From positions 1 to 7,062 of the forward strand of contig JAIFMR010000236.1 in NCBI GenBank assembly GCA_020048255.1: DNA of 7,062 nt. Reading direction: 5' to 3'. Below are positions 5,527-7,062 of this stretch, in pieces. The notes below the pieces were generated by a model. It was given only the letters and a program-made list of their open reading frames with translations. It was not told the origin of the DNA and ran no database searches. How positions within the stretch are numbered: position 1 is the stretch's first letter; each line of letters begins with the position of its first letter. The position numbers and the translations under genes were made by a program. This DNA is from Rhodoferax sp. (GTDB lineage Bacteria > Pseudomonadota > Gammaproteobacteria > Burkholderiales > Burkholderiaceae_C).

Positions 5527-5802
5527 TCACTGAACCTGACTCAAACGCTCAGCCATGCGGGTTTGCCAACCAGCGCCCGTGGCTTTCCACCGTGCAATCA
5601 CATCCTCGGGCAAGCGCAATGAAATCAATTTGCGCGGGTTGGCAGAATGAGGCCGCCCACCTTTGCGGACAGTGGCGCGCGCCAACATGTCATCGGTCAA
5701 TTCGGGCAACTCTTCAAACTCTGCCGCCTGCAGCACATGGTCATCACTGCGCTGCAGATCAGACTTCAAGGTAGGGCGCGATGCGTTTTTGCTCTCGTTC
5801 AT
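5527..5802 (-). CDS. brnA: BrnA-family antitoxin
   Basis: The 91 residues match BrnA antitoxins: a variable acidic N-terminus (HVLQAAEFEELPELTDDML), then the basic segment VRKGGRPHSANPRKLISLRLPEDVIARWKATGAGWQTRMAERL, which is the ribbon-helix-helix DNA-binding and dimerisation part (about residues 45-88). BrnA binds and neutralises BrnT and represses the brnTA promoter. ATG at 5802 is preceded by GAGGAAAG (5813-5806) inside the end of brnT. The two genes overlap by 44 bases in different frames, more than the few bases usual for such pairs, so the N-terminal 14 codons of brnA are constrained by the toxin's C-terminus. A later start is possible but would lose the good ribosome binding site. Confidence 0.88.
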   Translation of the reverse strand: MNESKNASRPTLKSDLQRSDDHVLQAAEFEELPELTDDMLARATVRKGGRPHSANPRKLISLRLPEDVIARWKATGAGWQTRMAERLSQVQ

Positions 5803-6034
5803 TGGCTTTCCTCATACTGAACACATGGCGAGCCGCGCCACGCGGTGTGTACCCAATCACCACCATCCGCCCCTCAAGCCTGCCGTAACAGATCATGCGG
5901 ACTTCACCATAGTCCATCCGGGTGTCTTGCAATTCCAAAGTCACGCCCGCAAACACCACGGAGGCATCCTCAAAAGCCAGTCCGCGCTCCGCCAGAGCCA
6001 GGTCCCTTTTGGCCGGATCGGAGGTAATAAGCAT
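5759..6034 (-). CDS. brnT: BrnT-family ribonuclease toxin
   Basis: The 91 residues match BrnT (RelE-like fold), a ribonuclease that blocks translation until bound by BrnA. Visible family blocks are SDPAKRDLALAERGLAFEDASVVF near the N-terminus, the central strands GEVRMICYGRLEGRMVVIGYTPRG, and the C-terminal FSMRKANEREQKRIAPYLE that corresponds to the usual S-x-R-K-A-x-x-x-E segment. Length is normal and no residue loss is obvious. ATG at 6034 directly follows a candidate -10 (TACAAT 6046-6041) with only six bases between, so the message may be leaderless or nearly so. It begins 45 bases after the ghrA stop, suggesting independent transcription from its own promoter. Confidence 0.9.
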   Translation of the reverse strand: MLITSDPAKRDLALAERGLAFEDASVVFAGVTLELQDTRMDYGEVRMICYGRLEGRMVVIGYTPRGAARHVFSMRKANEREQKRIAPYLEV

Positions 6035-6040
6035 AGAGTT

Positions 6041-6070
6041 ATTGTATTTACAAAAACATACAATTGACAG
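6041..6070 (-). promoter_or_regulatory. Probable brnTA promoter and BrnA operator
   Basis: A 7-bp inverted repeat ATTGTAT (6041-6047) / ATACAAT (6058-6064) encloses a third half-site, giving TTGTA (6042-6046), TACAA (6049-6053) and TACAA (6059-6063), the last two spaced ten bases apart, one helical turn. On the minus strand TACAAT (6046-6041) can serve as -10 and CTGTCA (6070-6065) as -35, 18 bases apart. The repeat covers the promoter, as expected for repression by a ribbon-helix-helix antitoxin. Binding is inferred. Confidence 0.5.
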
Positions 6071-6079
6071 ATCACCCGA

Positions 6080-7009
6080 TCAATACCCCCGCGCCACATC
6101 CACCCAACCGGCAACCCGTTCTCCGCGTTGCAGTGCTTCAATTTTGCTAGCAATCTGCGCAATGCTGGTCTGACGCAGGGTGCGTGCTGAGGTATGTGGC
6201 GTGAGGATAATTTTTGGCTCGTGCCAAAACGGGTGATCCGGCGGCAGCGGCTCGGTGCGAAACACGTCCAGCGTGGCACCGGCCAGATGGCCACTGGCGA
6301 TCAGCGCCAGCAAATCCTCATCCACCAGATGCGCACCGCGCGCCACATTGATGACATAGCCGCCGGGTTGCAATCGGCTCAAAGCGTCACTGTTCATGAT
6401 GTTTTGCGTGTCGGGAGTCAGCGGCAACAGGTTCACTAGCACCCGGCTGCTGGCCAAAAAGTCGTTGAACTGCGCCGCACCACTGAAGGCGCGCACGCCG
6501 GCCAACGCTTTGGGGTTGCGGCTCCAGCCATTCACCGGGAACTCAAAGTGCGCTAAAGCCTGCGCCACCCGCGCACCCAGCACACCCTGCCCCATCACCC
6601 CCACCGGAAAATCGGTACGCAGGCGCGGCGGATGAAACGTCCATTGGCCCGCACGCATGTCATCGGCATAGGTGTTCAGATCACGAAAGTGTCGTATCAC
6701 CGCCTGGCAAACGTATTCAGCCATTTGCACCGCCATGCCCGCATCGTCCAGCCGCACGACGGTGGCTTGCGGCGGCAGACGCAGCCTCAAGAGCGCGTCC
6801 ACCCCAGCCCCGATGTTGAAAATCGCTCTGAGCTGCGGCTGTTCATCAAAAAACTGCTGCGGTGGCTGCCAGACCACGGCGATGTCTGCCGCGGGGGCGC
6901 CCGGCTGCCAAACGCTCACCTGTGACTGCGGCAAAGCGGCACGTAGGCCTGCCAACCAGGGTTCGGGTGGAGTGTTGGTACAGCAAAAGCTCAGGCAAAA
7001 CGGTGTCAT
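6080..7009 (-). CDS. ghrA: Glyoxylate/hydroxypyruvate reductase A-like D-2-hydroxyacid dehydrogenase
   Basis: Family members reduce glyoxylate to glycolate and hydroxypyruvate to glycerate with NAD(P)H in the cytosol. The 309 residues fit GhrA (about 312): substrate loop NIGAGVD (65-71), Rossmann motif GQGVLG (140-145), then the catalytic set R224 in NVARGAHLVDEDLL, E253 in DVFRTEPLPPDHPFW and H272 in LTPHTSA. The residues after the Rossmann motif include WSRNPK, and such basic residues often favour NADPH; this is inference. The ATG at 7009 is chosen over an in-frame TTG at 7021 because it gives the usual length; neither has a strong ribosome binding site. The gene is complete and appears intact. 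The brnT promoter region begins ten bases after its stop, with no terminator between. Other 2-hydroxyacid dehydrogenase activities are possible. Confidence 0.88.
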   Translation of the reverse strand: MTPFCLSFCCTNTPPEPWLAGLRAALPQSQVSVWQPGAPAADIAVVWQPPQQFFDEQPQLRAIFNIGAGVDALLRLRLPPQATVVRLDDAGMAVQMAEYVCQAVIRHFRDLNTYADDMRAGQWTFHPPRLRTDFPVGVMGQGVLGARVAQALAHFEFPVNGWSRNPKALAGVRAFSGAAQFNDFLASSRVLVNLLPLTPDTQNIMNSDALSRLQPGGYVINVARGAHLVDEDLLALIASGHLAGATLDVFRTEPLPPDHPFWHEPKIILTPHTSARTLRQTSIAQIASKIEALQRGERVAGWVDVARGY

Positions 7010-7062
7010 AAACGCATCCAAGAAGGGATCGACTCTCGCCCAGTTAGCAAGGGAAAACAGTC

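Noticed and set aside
6064..6092. Plus-strand promoter starting at a perfect TTGACA (6064-6069)
   Set aside because: No suitable -10 lies about 17 bases downstream, and no plus-strand gene follows; it is part of the brnTA operator region.

Overview
Every supported gene in this 7.1 kb window lies on the minus strand, so transcription runs from position 7062 towards 1. The high GC content, the gene order HMG-CoA lyase / YbaK-like deacylase / DUF1289 / 2-hydroxychromene-2-carboxylate isomerase, the DUF3297 protein and the divergent UvrA paralogue all point to a betaproteobacterium. The family Comamonadaceae (Rhodoferax/Polaromonas-like) is the best guess. This rests on recalled family sequences, not on a search.

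Layout from right to left (5' to 3' of the genes): a complete ghrA-like 2-hydroxyacid dehydrogenase (7009-6080); a BrnT/BrnA toxin-antitoxin pair with a palindromic promoter region (6070-5527); a small DUF3297 gene (5443-5159); a second type II toxin-antitoxin pair, RelE/HigB-like toxin followed by HigA-like antitoxin (5080-4492); a tightly packed operon of mvaB, a YbaK/EbsC-family gene, a DUF1289 gene and a 2-hydroxychromene-2-carboxylate isomerase gene (4454-2282), joined by stop/start overlaps; and the first 749 codons of a UvrA-family ATPase (2249-1), which runs off the left edge just before its second Walker A motif.

Two things stand out. First, the uvrA paralogue is expanded by three separate repeat-like segments that keep the reading frame open: a 95-bp element with 33-bp arms (583-677), an 83-bp element with 22-bp arms (1567-1649) and an approximately 70-bp segment with short imperfect terminal inverted repeats (1355-1424). 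Each encodes a Ser/Ala/Pro-rich stretch inside the first ATPase half. This looks like miniature palindromic elements colonising a protein-coding gene. A fourth repeat-like segment may form the N-terminus of the DUF1289 protein.

Second, both outer genes of the mvaB operon are broken in the same manner. mvaB and the isomerase gene each lack an internal block of roughly 15-18 codons and change frame at the junction, while the sequence on both sides is still clearly family-like. Either the operon is decaying by small deletions or the assembly lost about 50 bp at two places. The two toxin-antitoxin modules around DUF3297 form a compact accessory islet between ghrA and mvaB. No RNA genes, CRISPR array, insertion sequence or convincing terminator was seen, and there is no gene-free stretch longer than about 85 bases.
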